Below are positions 13,307-27,400 of a DNA stretch of 64,000 nucleotides, one piece after another. The notes under the pieces were generated by a model. The model was given only the letters and a program-made list of their open reading frames with translations, was not told the DNA's origin and did no database searches. Position 1 is the stretch's first letter; the number at the start of each line of letters is the position of its first letter. The position numbers were made by a program, and so were the translations under genes. The stretch comes from Bryoerythrophyllum caledonicum (lineage: Eukaryota; Streptophyta; Bryopsida; Pottiales; Pottiaceae), in contig OZ020515.1 of the NCBI GenBank assembly GCA_963971425.1, forward strand, positions 3,526,678-3,590,677. The letters are read 5' to 3'.

Positions 13307-14029
13307 AGAAAATAGTCTAAAAACAGGAAAAAAAAGTTGTTTTTTTCCAGATTTTTTTTTCACGGAAAGGAACGATAACTCTTACAAACTTTGCGGAAAA
13401 AATTGGAAGAATTTTCTAAACTTAGAAGGTACCCTATAGCCGTGGAATCACTAACCATAGACGTTTTTTAGCCACTCCCTTTCGTCGCTCATGTCCAGAA
13501 CTTTCAACTCCCGGTTTTAATTCCATTTATTAAATGAATAAAATTACAAAGTCCACAATCAAATAAATTTTTTGAATAAAATCTGATAAAACTTACAATG
13601 ATTGTGGAGTCCAATAGTAATGGATGTGGAGTCATATATTATCATTGTGAAAGCTATAATAACAACGTTTGGGACAAATAATATTCTAATCTTTTAATAT
13701 TTGAATATAAACTATTCTCCAATGGATTAAGATATCCCATCTCTCCACATTGACTTTGCATCGTTCAAAATTAGAGATGTTTTATGATCCAATGTATGAC
13801 ATAACTTCTGCATGTTGCTAACATAGCATCTCTGAAGTCGGTATAAATAATGTGTAAGAAAACTGATACATTGAAATATAAATTAGTATATTGAAGAGAA
13901 GTATGAGTGATAAATTCACTCATGCATTGACTACTAGCCATAAACGTGACAAGCAAAATCAATGCAGATGTTCAAATACGAGCTACTGCAAAATACAAAT
14001 ACTATTCAAAAGATACTTCATTGCGAGAT
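13307..14029. other. Left subterminal region of the MULE
   Basis: AT-rich non-coding DNA between the TIR and the transposase stop codon, presumably including the 3' untranslated region and terminator of the minus-strand gene. No other gene was seen. Confidence 0.5.
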
Positions 14030-17000
14030 TCATGCTTGCTCGGCAATATTAGCAAGCTCTAGAATGCGCATGACCTCGTTAAAGCTGTAGCTTGGAGCAT
14101 GCATGAATATGTCCTCCTTGTAGTCCATCTTACATAAATAGCGTAGGATGTAGTACACATGCTTGCAGTACTTCCATTGCCCTTTCTTCCCCAACGCCTC
14201 CACTGACATCTTCAGGAAATCTGGACATGTACACGCAGGGTAGTCTGTGAAGGTTATGCAATAAGACTTCTCTTTCTCCGTTAGAAGAGTTATAACACAC
14301 CCAAATCCCGGATACGGCATTGCGGTGACATTTGTAACGTAGCAATTCTTCATCAGAGCTGCGCTTGACCACTTGTTTCGGTGCTCAACGGAAGGCACAT
14401 CTGAACTTCGGCGAATCTGGTAACCGTTGCGGAAAGTATGGTATGAGTCTGGATTCTCTGGAAGCGGGAAGTTTGAACGCGGAAGAGGCATGTTCAAAGT
14501 TACTTGGAATTGTCTACGAGGCGACAAAGCATCACGTTGCTCTAACTGAAAACCTGCTTCTTCTAACGATAAAACTTCTTGCATCGTAAGGTTCGTGCCA
14601 AGCTTCACTGGCCATGTCATTGGGACTGATGGCCAGTCCACTACAAACGGTTTCTTCGAACCCATCACGCATCGGCTAATATCATCAGCACAAAACCAGA
14701 ACTCGACAGTAGTATTTCGGGGCGACCTGAATTCCTTCTTCTTGCCAATATATGTTGGAGCAGGTGTTCCCTGACTCCCACGCCCAACTCTAGCATCACA
14801 TCTCTGACCTGTGTGAACTTGTAATGCCTGGCACTTTCGGTGGGAGGTCTTCGGAAGTCGACCAATGTGCCACTTTGATGGATCAACCTCCGATTCCAAC
14901 ACTGCCGTTGTATGACGGACCCCGGATCCTTGTTCATTTAGGGCCTCTTCGATCCGCGCCCGAGTCACCCTTCTACCATCTCGTGGAATAGAATAGTTCA
15001 CTGTATCGGAGCGGTGGGAGTCGTTGCTCGACCCGGGTGGCATGTCGAGTTTCCGTTTGGTAGACCCAAAAATCTCCGCTCCTACGAGTCCGGCCGTCTT
15101 TGTTAAGAGATCCTCTACCCCCGGAAAACTCCGCACAGCTTCTGCAATGAGTCTTGGATCACCAGAACGTTGGGCAAATCTTAATCGAAGTGTACCTTTG
15201 TCTGGACCTTTTCCGGAGGTCCCTCCATTGATCCATGCCCGGTACAAGGTGATTTGCATGAATGCCCGAATTAGGTCATCCACGGTAGCCGCATATAAAC
15301 ATGTCATGGTATTCCCGGACTGTTGAAGCCAGCGGTTGTGAACTGTTTCCGCAAGATTACATGATGGCATGTCAGCTCGCTCGTCGAGTGTGAGGTCCTG
15401 ATATCAAACAGCAATGGTCAGTTCATCGTTCACATATAACTTTTTAACAATTTGAATATTGATAAACAAAAAATGGGAGAACTTACCAGTTGCATTGCTC
15501 CACCCCATTGTCTATATCGGAAATGCCAAAATGCCATCCAATCTTCCAGCGCACGACGCCCACTTTCGGTAGTGGCCCCAGATGAAATCCACCATCCACG
15601 AATGACGTTGTACTGTGCTTCAGCCTCTTCTTGTGACCTCGCGTTCTTCCAAATCCTGCAAAGTGCAATGTGTTGATCTTGGAATGCTGGTAGAATGCTC
15701 TTCGTGGTGGCTCGTTGAAGGCACTTAGTCCAATGGAATAAACAAGTCCGTTCTTTGTTTTCGATGGGGACGTCCTTGTCGCCATTGCCATACACTCGCC
15801 GGACAGCGTGCCAATTCGCTCCGGCACTATCAGCCATGAACCCCTTAAAGTTTGTATTCTCCACTCCTTGATGGCTCATCGTATCATTCAGGTTCTCCCA
15901 AAACAACTGTTGTGCTTGAGCATCCTCCGATTGCATATCACACATAGCTATCGTCATAACTCTACAATACTTACTATCGTATACATGGCATGCCATGGTG
16001 GTCCAGTCTTTAACCCGCTTGACGTGATAAAACATCAGCCAACAATCTTGGAGGTCTCCACCAGGTTGCATCCGCCGAACAAGATCAACACCGCTACCAG
16101 GACGATCAACAGACATTTTAAATACAAATACTTTACCTTTAGATTGGCCCGGGAACTTGTTCTCATGGATGAAGACAAACTTTGACGAGGCCTTCAGCTC
16201 CATGATGTTGTCCATGACACCCTTCCCACCACTGTAGAAGCGCTTGCATGTCGACACCAAATTCCTTATGTTAGGGGATGACAGAGTCTGGAACTGATCC
16301 AAGACAGCATCCATGGATGCTCCTTCAAGGTTTGATGATCCCGATCCAGGACGTATCAAGTAATCGGAAAGGTAATTCTTACTGGCAGCCATAATGATTG
16401 CAGAGTTAGTGGCGTTGGGTGTGCGCTCGACTTCCTTCGCAACGCACTCATGCATCACGTCCATTGCGGTTTGGTCAACTCCATTCGAGATGGGATGCTG
16501 GTGAATACCAAGATGAATGGCAAGTCGGGTGCGCTCCGCATCGGCACACGTAACATAATAAATTCGTGCATCACAGAGAGCTAGACAAATAGGCGCGGTT
16601 TGACAAACCTTACAAGCCAAGGTTGATTTCGGGTGCGGAGCGCCATTGACAGGCCAGGAGGAAATGGCGAGTCCACTCCACTCCGTTTGATTAGTGCGAC
16701 CTTCATTCCTGCACTTATAGTCACATTGAAGGTTAGGACATTGAAGATGGCCAGTACAAGATGACTTCCGATATGTCAGGCCAAAATCATTCATGATATT
16801 CGTCGTCATTGTCTTGCACCATGTGTGACCATCGTGTTGCTTGCTCATACCATCCAGTCCACCTCCAAACTGAGTTGGTATACCTTCTGGAAGTGGAGGC
16901 AACTCAAATAACACGTCCCCATAGTAAGACGGAGGCAGATACTTCACACGTGAAACCAGAATGCTGTCGAAATCCACGTGTGTCAACTCAGAACGGGATC

Positions 17001-17706
17001 CCTTTCTAGAACAGGTCCTACGAACATAAGGAATGATACTGCGGATACTTTTAGATTTTGGATGGACAGGTGGTTTTCTTAAGAAAAGAGACGGAGACAT
17101 GTGCGACCTACTTGGGGTATGGATAGACGCATCGGGACAGATAGAGTCTTGTGACTTAAAGGTGTACGATGATTCCCCCAAGTTTACATCAGAGAGGTCC
17201 TCCTCTGTGTCACTTAGAATATGCACACTGGCGATAGACCGTGTCCCCAAACCGGGCACGAGTATCGTATCACCGGAATCGGTAGGAGGAATCATCACGG
17301 CACACGACGCATTAGCAGACGTCTGAGTATCCCTAACACCATACACTTTAAAAGAACCACGATACAGGTTCCACAGAAAGCCTAAATCGTCTCGATCTTT
17401 CACTTGGTATATAGAATGTTCTAATACTCCCGAGCTATCAAACACCTCTTGTTCAACATGAATGGTTCCAAGTCTAAACCCGAAGCGACTACTAAGAACT
17501 GCCTCCGGGACATTTACAGTGCCATTTTCACCAACGGACACGACAAGCGGAACACCACCGTTCTGAGATGTGAGTGACGCCATAGTCAAGAGCTCTCCAG
17601 AGCATAGGATATGGAATGCGTGTTGTCTATGATGACGGTTGTATATTGAGGAGATCAACTTCTTGCCTAAACATCTTAGTAGAGACGTCCAATTACGGAA
17701 ATGCAT
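14030..17706 (-). CDS. MULE-type transposase with SWIM zinc finger, 2 exons, ~1195 aa
   Basis: Exon 1 is 17706-15487, the intron 15486-15398 (89 bp, GTAAGT...CAG) and exon 2 15397-14030; the frame is kept across the junction (GGAMQL then DLTLDERAD). An inner ATG at 17583 (MASLTSQNGG) may be the true start, because the first 41 residues look non-conserved. A cysteine/histidine region at about residues 315-405 (CTGHLQCPNLQC ... GIHQHP) resembles the WRKY/GCM1-like DNA-binding finger of MULE transposases. The catalytic core at about 575-665 shows VYDSKYC, FMADSAGANWH and CLFHW, fitting D, D and the C-x2-H of the family. A SWIM finger lies at about 1127-1155 (ACTCPDFL ... YCKH). It would cut and paste the flanking element. 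The third acidic residue was not assigned with confidence. No internal stop is seen. Confidence 0.8.
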
Positions 17707-18478
17707 CGTGCTTATTATCGGCGATAGTATTTAACGCCTTATGTCAGATGTCCATTCACGCTCCCTGACGGCGCTTCAATCTTTATGGTAAAGATTCCAA
17801 TTTAGGAAAGAAATTAATAGGTTGATCCTACTATGGCGGAGTTTTCCAATCAGGGCAAAAGCAGTACGTTCACATGTTTTTAACTGAATTGACAGCAAAT
17901 AGCAAATGAGAAGAGAGATGTGAGATGACAAATTGAAATAGAGTAAAATAGTATGTTTACTGCAAGAATCGCCTAAAACAAAATTTAACGTTACGGCTCT
18001 ATAATGTATTTTTATTCTGCGAGTTTCACTTGCACACTATCTGACACAACTCTATTTAACAAGACATTGTTCTGATTCAAATCTAGAGGTCATGATGTGA
18101 GTCAGCAATTTACAAACACATATGCTCTAGTTGTATATGCTAAGGCACTAAATCTGCTTAAAGTTAATTCTTCCCTGGTGTCACTGTTATTCACTTAAGG
18201 TGAATTATAAATCCAGAAAATTGGAATGCTTGTGACTCCAGAAGCAAAAAATAGAAATGCTAAAGCAACGACTAACTTTCTTTTTGAAATTCAAATTAAG
18301 GCTGTCAACAATTAATAAAACTTGATGCGAATTATGGGCCATCCCGTTGGCAATTGATTGATATAGTAACATTGAACTCCGTAGGGTTAATTATGGCTCA
18401 ACGATGTCTTGCCATATCATAGCAGCACTACCCTGGTGAAAATGTTCAATGTGACGCAACCAGGAGGACTTGTAGAGG
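17707..18478. promoter_or_regulatory. Divergent promoter region between the two MULE genes
   Basis: About 770 bp, AT-rich and without coding signal, separates the transposase start (-) from the ParB/MTase-like gene start (+). Both promoters must lie here or in the first exons. No clear TATA box was assigned. The arrangement implies the two genes may be transcribed together. Confidence 0.5.
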
Positions 18479-21400
18479 ATGACAAGCAAGTGTGGCCGGA
18501 AGAGAAGAACAACAGACGACTCAAATCAAAATCCGAGTCGGTCTCGAACGCAGCGACTCCAACAGAAGGTCAAGGTTTTAGAGGAGAGGCGTGAGGACCT
18601 GTCATCTGAGGGGCCCGTGCGATTCAGGAATCTGTCAAGTATACTTCAAGCAGAAGAGGCGCCACACATTACTGTCGAAGTAAGTGCTTCATTTTCATAT
18701 GATTAGTTAATTTTCAATAGTGCAACTCGTGTATTTGTCATGCATTAAATCATATTGTGTAGTCGTACAACTATGTGATGCAGCTGCGTTCTGAAAGGGG
18801 AGAACAAGAGTCTATACAAGATATTATGACGAGTGATTTCACGGGACCCAATGCGTCAGTAAGCTCGATGCATGGGGGCAAGGGTGCAAACGGTGTTGTT
18901 GACGACAATGACTGTCAAAGCATGGACTCAAGTATGGACCCTAGAAGCCGAGTGAATTCAACACGATCCACAAGGAATAGGAATAGGACCACGTCAAGGG
19001 CAACCAATGGTCGACCACGGAACGATCGCGGGAGCGCGGGGGAAACTGGGCCAATACTATTTGGTGCAGAGCGGGTTCATATGACACAGGTACAATATCA
19101 TCAAAATGATTTATAATATGCATCGTATGTTTGGTTTCCGTAATTTTTAATGCGTCACCAACTATACTGTGCGTTATGCTTCTCAGTCTACTAGGTTTCT
19201 TGAATCTGCCAACTAGTATGTGAGGTGATTGACCATTTCAATATTCGCGAGTTATAAGCTCTCTGGATCATTTTGAATTCAACTCGAGCACGAACTTTTG
19301 CTACTGTAGGGCTTCACAGAACCTCTACTTAACATACCATTTAGTTCGTGAACTTTCAAGTAGCGGCTGAAGTATACTTCTGGTGTGTTAATCGATTTCT
19401 GCTACAGTTTCTGCCCTAGCATAGCATTTTGGAGTCGTCCATGAACTTTAGTTTAAATGAAAGATGCACATGCTGAACCTGGATATGCATAAGAAGGAAT
19501 CCCATTCTTTTGCAGGCAGGAGGTTGTGAGAACGGTGAAGGATGTGGACAGTCACTTGACGACGCCGAGCAGCAGCCGCAACCTAGACAGGTAAGTTGGA
19601 ATCATTTTCAACTCAATTGTTTCACCCCGAAATCGGGAATGCAAACTCATGTGTCTGCAATTGAAGTTCGGTACAGGAATTATAAATTTGAACACAAGTC
19701 CCCCGAACATTACCCAACAAACATTTCTTGATATCCATTCCAGTAAACCCTGATAGGGTGAGCCTTGTTCATTTTCTTTTCGAAAACCCTAAATGCGTTC
19801 AGACATAAGCAGGTTGGTGCTTCTCAGAGTGGAGCCGAAGTTGGGTATAGGCGCTTCGGAGCAGACGTTGTCGAGAACGGGAAGAACCGGCTCACTGTAA
19901 TGGTGAGTTTCAATTCAACTCGGACTTGAAACCTGATTTGCATCATCTTGGAAAGGATGACGATGGATTTTTGTTTATTCATGATTCGTATCACCTCGAG
20001 CTTGCTACGTATGCGTGCTTACGTTTTCTATCAGTCGTGAGGGTTGGAATTTTAGGCTAGTATACTTGATCGAAACATAGGGTCCATATAAGATCGATTG
20101 TTGAGTTGGTTTAGTCGTGCATTACTTGAAAGCAATTTTAGGTCAGAGTAAAAATCTGGAAATGGAGCTTCGAGGAACAGAGGACTGCCTCGGTTCCGAG
20201 GTACTGTGGGAGGTAGTCAAGTCTGGTTTTTTTTTTCTCAATTTTGGCAACCTCAGGATTCGTATTTCTGTATGCCTCATTAATGTGCATGCATTCGTTT
20301 TCAATTACGCATGTGTGTTGGATTCGTTGCCTAGTAATGTTGATAGAATATTTGTGTCCATTTCGGAATGTAAGTAGTGATAGTATTCTCGTGCATTTCT
20401 TGAAGTGAAGTTTTGGTTAGTGTGCAAAATCTGAAATGGAACTTGCGAGTCTAGCGGAGTGCCTCGGATCCGAGGTACTGTGGGTGGAGGTCAAGTCTGG
20501 TTCTTTTTTTCTCAATTCTGGCATATTCATGATTCGTATTTCTGTGTGATTCACTAATGTGCGTGCATTCGTTTTCAATTACGCATGTGTGCTGGATTCG
20601 TCACCTAGTAATGTAGAGAACAAATTTGTGTCCATTTCGGATTGTTAGTAGTGCTGGTATTCTTGTGCATTACTTGAAGTGAATTTTTGGTGAGTGTGCG
20701 GAATCTGAAATGGAACTTGGGAGTCTAGCGGAGTGCCTCGGATCCGAGGTACTGTGGGTGGAGGTCAAGTCTGGTTCTTTTTTTCTCAATTCTGGCATAT
20801 TCATGATTCGTATTTCTGTGTGATTCACTAATGTGCGTGCATTCGTTTTCAAATACGCATGTGTGCTGGATTCGTCACCTAGTAATGTAGAGAACAAATT
20901 TGTGTCCATTTCGGATTGTTAGTAGTGCTGGTATTCTTGTGCATTACTTGAAGTGAATTTTTGGTCAGTGTGCGGAATCTTAAATGGAACTTGGGAGTCT
21001 TGCGGAGTGCCACGGATCCGAGGTACTGTGGGTGGAGGTCAAGTCTGGTTTTTTTTTTCTCAATTCTGGCATATTCATGATTCGTATTTCTGTGTGATTC
21101 ATTAATGTGCGTGCATTCGTTTTCAAATACGCATGTGTGCTGGATTCGTCACCTAGTAATGTAGAGAACAAATTTGTGTCCATTTCGGATTGTTAGTAGT
21201 GCTGGTATTCTTGTGCATTACTTGAAGTGAATTTTTGGTCAGTGTACGGAATCTAAAATGGAACTTGGGAGTCTTGCGGAGTGCCTCGGATCCGAGGTAC
21301 TGTGGGTGGAGGTCAAGTCTGGTTTTTTTTTTCTCAATTCTGGCATATTCATGATTCGTATTTCTGTGTGATTCACTAATGTGCGTGCATTCGTTTTCAA

Positions 21401-24400
21401 TTACGCATGTGTGCTGGATTCGTCACCTAGTAATGTAGAGAACAAATTTGTGTCCATTTCGGATTGTTAGTAGTGCTGGTATTCTTGTGCATTACTTGAA
21501 GTGAATTTTTGGTGAGTGTGCGGAATCTGAAATGGAACTTGGGAGTCTAGCGGAGTGCCTCGGATCCGAGGTACTGTGGGTGGAGGTCAAGTCTGGTTCT
21601 TTTTTTCTCAATTCTGGCATATTCATGATTCGTATTTCTGTGTGATTCACTAATGTGCGTGCATTCGTTTTCAAATACGCATGTGTGCTGGATTCGTCAC
21701 CTAGTAATGTAGAGAACAAATTTGTGTCCATTTTGGATTGTTAGTAGTGCTGGTATTCTTGTGCATTACTTGAAGTGAATTTTTGGTCAGTGTGCGGAAT
21801 CTTAAATGGAACTTGGGAGTCTTGCGGAGTGCCACGGATCCGAGGTACTGTGGGTGGAGGTCAAGTCTGGTTTTTTTTTTCTCAATTCTGGCATATTCAT
21901 GATTCGTATTTCTGTGTGATTCATTAATGTGCGTGCATTCGTTTTCAAATACGCATGTGTGCTGGATTCGTCACCTAGTAATGTAGAGAACAAATTTGTG
22001 TCCATTTCGGATTGTTAGTAGTGCTGGTATTCTTGTGCATTACTTGAAGTGAATTTTTGGTCAGTGTACGGAATCTAAAATGGAACTTGGGAGTCTTGCG
22101 GAGTGCCTCGGATCCGAGGTACTGTGGGTGGAGGTCAAGTCTGGTTTTTTTTTTCTCAATTCTGGCATATTCATGATTCGTATTTCTGTGTGATTCACTA
22201 ATGTGCGTGCATTCGTTTTCAATTACGCATGTGTGCTGGATTCGTCACCTAGTAATGTAGAGAACAAATTTGTGTCCATTTCGGATTGTTAGTAGTGCTG
22301 GTATTCTTGTGCATTACTTGAAGTGAATTTTTGGTCAGTGTGCGGAATCTAAAATGGAACTTGGGAGTCTTGCGGAGTGCCTCGGATCCGAGGTACTGTG
22401 GATGGAGGTCAAGTCTGGTTTTTTTTTTCTCGATTCTGGCATATTCATGATTCGTATTTCTGTGTGATTCATTAATGTGCGTGCATTCGTTTTCAAATAC
22501 GCATGTGTGCTGGATTCGTCACCTAGTAATGTAGAGAACAAATTTGTGTCCATTTCGGATTGTTAGTAGTGCTGGTATTCTTGTGCATTACTTGAAGTGA
22601 ATTTTTGGTCAGTGTACGGAATCTAAAATGGAACTTGGGAGTCTTGCGGAGTGCCTCGGATCCGAGGTACTGTGGGTGGAGGTCAAGTCTGGTTTTTTTT
22701 TTCTCAATTCTGGCATATTCATGATTCGTATTTCTGTGTGATTCACTAATGTGCGTGCATTCGTTTTCAATTACGCATGTGTGCTGGATTCGTCACCTAG
22801 TAATGTAGAGAACAAATTTGTGTCCATTTCGGATTGTTAGCAGTGCTGGTATTCTTGTGCATTACTTGAAGTGAATTTTTGGTCAGTGTGCGGAATCTAA
22901 AATGGAACTTGGGAGTCTTGCGGAGTGCCTCGGATCCAAGGTACTGTGGATGGAGGTCAAGTCTGGTTTTTTTTTTCTCAATTCTGGCATATTCATGATT
23001 CGTATTTCTGTGTGATTCACTAATGTGCGTGCATTCGTTTTCAATTACGCATGTGTGCTGGATTCGTCACCTAGTAATGTAGAGAACAAATTTGTGTCCA
23101 TTTCGGATTGTTAGTAGTACTGGTATTCTTGTGCATTACTTGAAGTGAATTTTTGGTGAGTGTGCGGAATCTGAAATGGAACTTGGGAGTCTTGCGGAGT
23201 GCCTCGGATCCGAGGTACTGTGGGTGGAGGTCAAGTCTGGTTTTTTTTTTCTCAATTCTGGCATATTCATGATTCGTATTTCTGTGTGATTCACTAATGT
23301 GCGTGCATTCGTTTTCAATTACGCATGTGTGCTGGATTCGTCACCTAGTAATGTAGAGAACAAATTTGTGTCCATTTCGGATTGTTAGTAGTGCTGGTAT
23401 TCTTGTGCATTACTTGAAGTGAATTTTTGGTGAGTGTGCGGAATCTGAAATGGAACTTGGGAGTCTAGCGGAGTGCCTCGGATCCGAGGTACTGTGGGTG
23501 GAGGTCAAGTCTGGTTCTTTTTTTCTCAATTCTGGCATATTCATGATTCGTATTTCTGTGTGATTCACTAATGTGCGTGCATTCGTTTTCAAATACGCAT
23601 GTGTGCTGGATTCGTCACCTAGTAATGTAGAGAACAAATTTGTGTCCATTTTGGATTGTTAGTAGTGCTGGTATTCTTGTGCATTACTTGAAGTGAATTT
23701 TTGGTCAGTGTGCGGAATCTTAAATGGAACTTGGGAGTCTTGCGGAGTGCCACGGATCCGAGGTACTGTGGGTGGAGGTCAAGTCTGGTTTTTTTTTTCT
23801 CAATTCTGGCATATTCATGATTCGTATTTCTGTGTGATTCATTAATGTGCGTGCATTCGTTTTCAAATACGCATGTGTGCTGGATTCGTCACCTAGTAAT
23901 GTAGAGAACAAATTTGTGTCCATTTCGGATTGTTAGTAGTGCTGGTATTCTTGTGCATTACTTGAAGTGAATTTTTGGTCAGTGTACGGAATCTAAAATG
24001 GAACTTGGGAGTCTTGCGGAGTGCCTCGGATCCGAGGTACTGTGGGTGGAGGTCAAGTCTGGTTTTTTTTTTCTCAATTCTGGCATATTCATGATTCGTA
24101 TTTCTGTGTGATTCACTAATGTGCGTGCATTCGTTTTCAATTACGCATGTGTGCTGGATTCGTCACCTAGTAATGTAGAGAACAAATTTGTGTCCATTTC
24201 GGATTGTTAGTAGTGCTGGTATTCTTGTGCATTACTCGAAGTGAATTTTTGGTCAGTGTGCGGAATCTAAAATGGAACTTGGGAGTCTTGCGGAGTGCCT
24301 CGGATCCGAGGTACTGTGGATGGAGGTCAAGTCTGGTTTTTTTTTTCTCGATTCTGGCATATTCATGATTCGTATTTCTGTGTGATTCATTAATGTGCGT

Positions 24401-27400
24401 GCATTCGTTTTCAAATACGCATGTGTGCTGGATTCGTCACCTAGTAATGTAGAGAACAAATTTGTGTCCATTTCGGATTGTTAGTAGTGCTGGTATTCTT
24501 GTGCATTACTTGAAGTGAATTTTTGGTCAGTGTACGGAATCTAAAATGGAACTTGGGAGTCTTGCGGAGTGCCTCGGATCCGAGGTACTGTGGGTGGAGG
24601 TCAAGTCTGGTTTTTTTTTTCTCAATTCTGGCATATTCATGATTCGTATTTCTGTGTGATTCATTAATGTGCGTGCATTCGTTTTCAAATACGCATGTGT
24701 GCTGGATTCGTCACCTAGTAATGTAGAGAACAAATTTGTGTCCATTTCGGATTGTTAGCAGTGCTGGTATTCTTGTGCATTACTTGAAGTGAATTTTTGG
24801 TCAGTGTGCGGAATCTAAAATGGAACTTGGGAGTCTTGCGGAGTGCCTCGGATCCAAGGTACTGTGGATGGAGGTCAAGTCTGGTTTTTTTTTTCTCAAT
24901 TCTGGCATATTCATGATTCGTATTTCTGTGTGATTCACTAATGTGCGTGCATTCGTTTTCAATTACGCATGTGTGCTGGATTCGTCACCTAGTAATGTAG
25001 AGAACAAATTTGTGTCCATTTCGGATTGTTAGTAGTACTGGTATTCTTGTGCATTACTTGAAGTGAATTTTTGGTGAGTGTGCGGAATCTGAAATGGAAC
25101 TTGGGAGTCTTGCGGAGTGCCTCGGATCCGAGGTACTGTGGGTGGAGGTCAAGTCTGGTTTTTTTTTTCTCAATTCTGGCATATTCATGATTCGTATTTC
25201 TGTGTGATTCACTAATGTGCGTGCATTCGTTTTCAATTACGCATGTGTGCTGGATTCGGTGCCTAGTAATGTTGATAGAATATTTTTGTCCAATTCGGAA
25301 AGTAAGTAGTGATGATTTTCTTGTGCATTACCTGGAGTGAAGTTTTGGTCATTGTACGAAATGTGGAATGGAACATGGAGGTCCAGAGAAGTGTCTCGGA
25401 TCCGAGGTACAGTCGGTGGTAGTGAACTCTGGTTTTTTGTTGGCTGTTTCTGGATTCATATTTCTTCGAGCTTGAAGTGTGTGAGCATTTTTTTTCGTGT
25501 TGTTGTTTGAATTTCCTAACATATTTCACTGGATGTCATTGGAAGGAGTCACTGAACGCAGACAAGGTCACACCATCAAAGCACATGGAAATGCCTAGTG
25601 AGGACACGTTATCGACTCCAGGGGTTGCAGGTTCGCCGGCGCCAGAGGCTTCGAGATTGCCGAATCCTGAATCGAGTTTAGTCCTGCAAGTTATACTGGT
25701 GATAGGGGTGGATCCCGGTTTGGACACAACTGAGCATTCATTGAGGAAGTCCATTCGTGGGACTTCCTACGATGTGCTCCAGAAGTCTCATCATCCATCT
25801 ATTGGTGAGTTGCACATCCCCCTCTGCCGAATGTTGCCGATGACAGAGGTGCGTATTCCAGTCAAGCCGGACATTGAGAAGCTGAAGAGCGAGTTTGTTA
25901 AAGGCTATCGCCCAGGATCTGCATGTTTCTATGTTGCATTGAAGGACTTCTCCATGGTTGAACGGGAGGTTTTGCCTGAGGAGCGCGAAGGATGGTCAGA
26001 CCTTTGGAGGGCGGAGGACCTCAAGTTTGAAGCTTTGATTGCGAGTAGGCCAGAGTTGTGCGGCCTTTCCGATCGTTACTTATTTGTGTGGGATGGCAAC
26101 CACCGCCATCTTGCATGGATGGATGTCATATCCACCATGCACAGAAACGATTCTGCCTTTCATGTTCCGGTTCGGGCAGTAATATTAGAGCCCACATTGG
26201 TGAACCGCCATATATTACTAAACGCTATGACGGACTGGAACAAGTGAGTTCTTTGGTTTATTTCCTTTCTTGTTCTCTTATTTCATCAGTTATGAAAAAC
26301 TATTGGTATTTCCGCTTGACTTTGAAGTTAATAAACATTGAAACTCAGGCAGAAGGATTCCGATCATGTGACACAGCAACTGTCACATGATGTGAAGAGA
26401 GTTCAACATTTTGGACTGTTGGACTTTGATCAGCTCAAGGGTCTGATTAGTGAGGAGGATCACGATGCTAGTGTGGCGGAGTGGGCTAGGAAGGGCACCA
26501 AAAAGTGGTACCATATGACCTTTGATTCATTCTTGAAGTTACTTTATGAGGTACGATGGGGTTAAATTCGGTCCATCATTGTGAATTCTATGTTGTTATT
26601 CATGCCCAAGAATTCGTATATGTAATGAGGCTTTGGATTTGTTTGAGAAAGTATACTAATATCCAACAAAATTTTCTTCGTGTAGCGGGAGCTTATTGCA
26701 GCTCAAGAAGATTGTATTCGATCTTACCGTGACACACTTGTGACTGGTGTTGGGGCTGATCGTGTTGGGAGCTCTGCGGAGTTAGTCACTCTATGCTCTG
26801 AAGCGGTGCAAAAGAAGAAGACTCAATGTGGCACCTTACTCACTCGACTTCTTGCCATTGCTGACCCTCGTAATGGTGAAGAGTTTTTCAAAGAGGTAGT
26901 CATTTATTCAATTCTTTGTACTCGTTCATTCAGTATCTTTTAAATGATTTTTTGTTTTTTATTGACCACTTCTCTGCTATCGTTTGAAACAGGTTCTTCA
27001 TCATTATGATGTTTATCAGAACAAGCCCGAAATTACAACGGAGAAGTTGCAATTGCTTTGCACTTCCAAGGTTTCTGCGAGGTTCAAAGGTAGATGGATG
27101 CGTTGGTGGAATCTGTCGAAAGAGGGGCGTGATGAATTCAATTTTCCAAAAGCACCATGTTCGGAGATCACTCTTAAACCCTGGCTTGACGTGGCATCAT
27201 TTTGGGCTGGGGTAAGTTCAAATTTCTTTTATCGTTTTCTGTTTGTTTTTCCATCAGTTGAAAGTCTTGTTTACTAACATTTTGTTTTTCTTCTACAGCT
27301 TGAGGAGGAGGCTGAGAAGTTATTTGCCAAGGTTGTCAAGGATGACAACATCACTATGAGAATGGAGGGTCTCCCTAACCTCGTTCTTGATATTGGCTCT

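Noticed and set aside
20670-25236. Series of 60-79 codon minus-strand open frames starting MDTNLFSTLL or MKTNARTL
   Set aside because: They arise from the 274-bp repeat unit and recur at its period; no known domain, and splicing places the array in an intron of a plus-strand gene.
20117-25460. CRISPR-like array
   Set aside because: Units are 274 bp with no unique spacers; this is a plain tandem satellite-type array.
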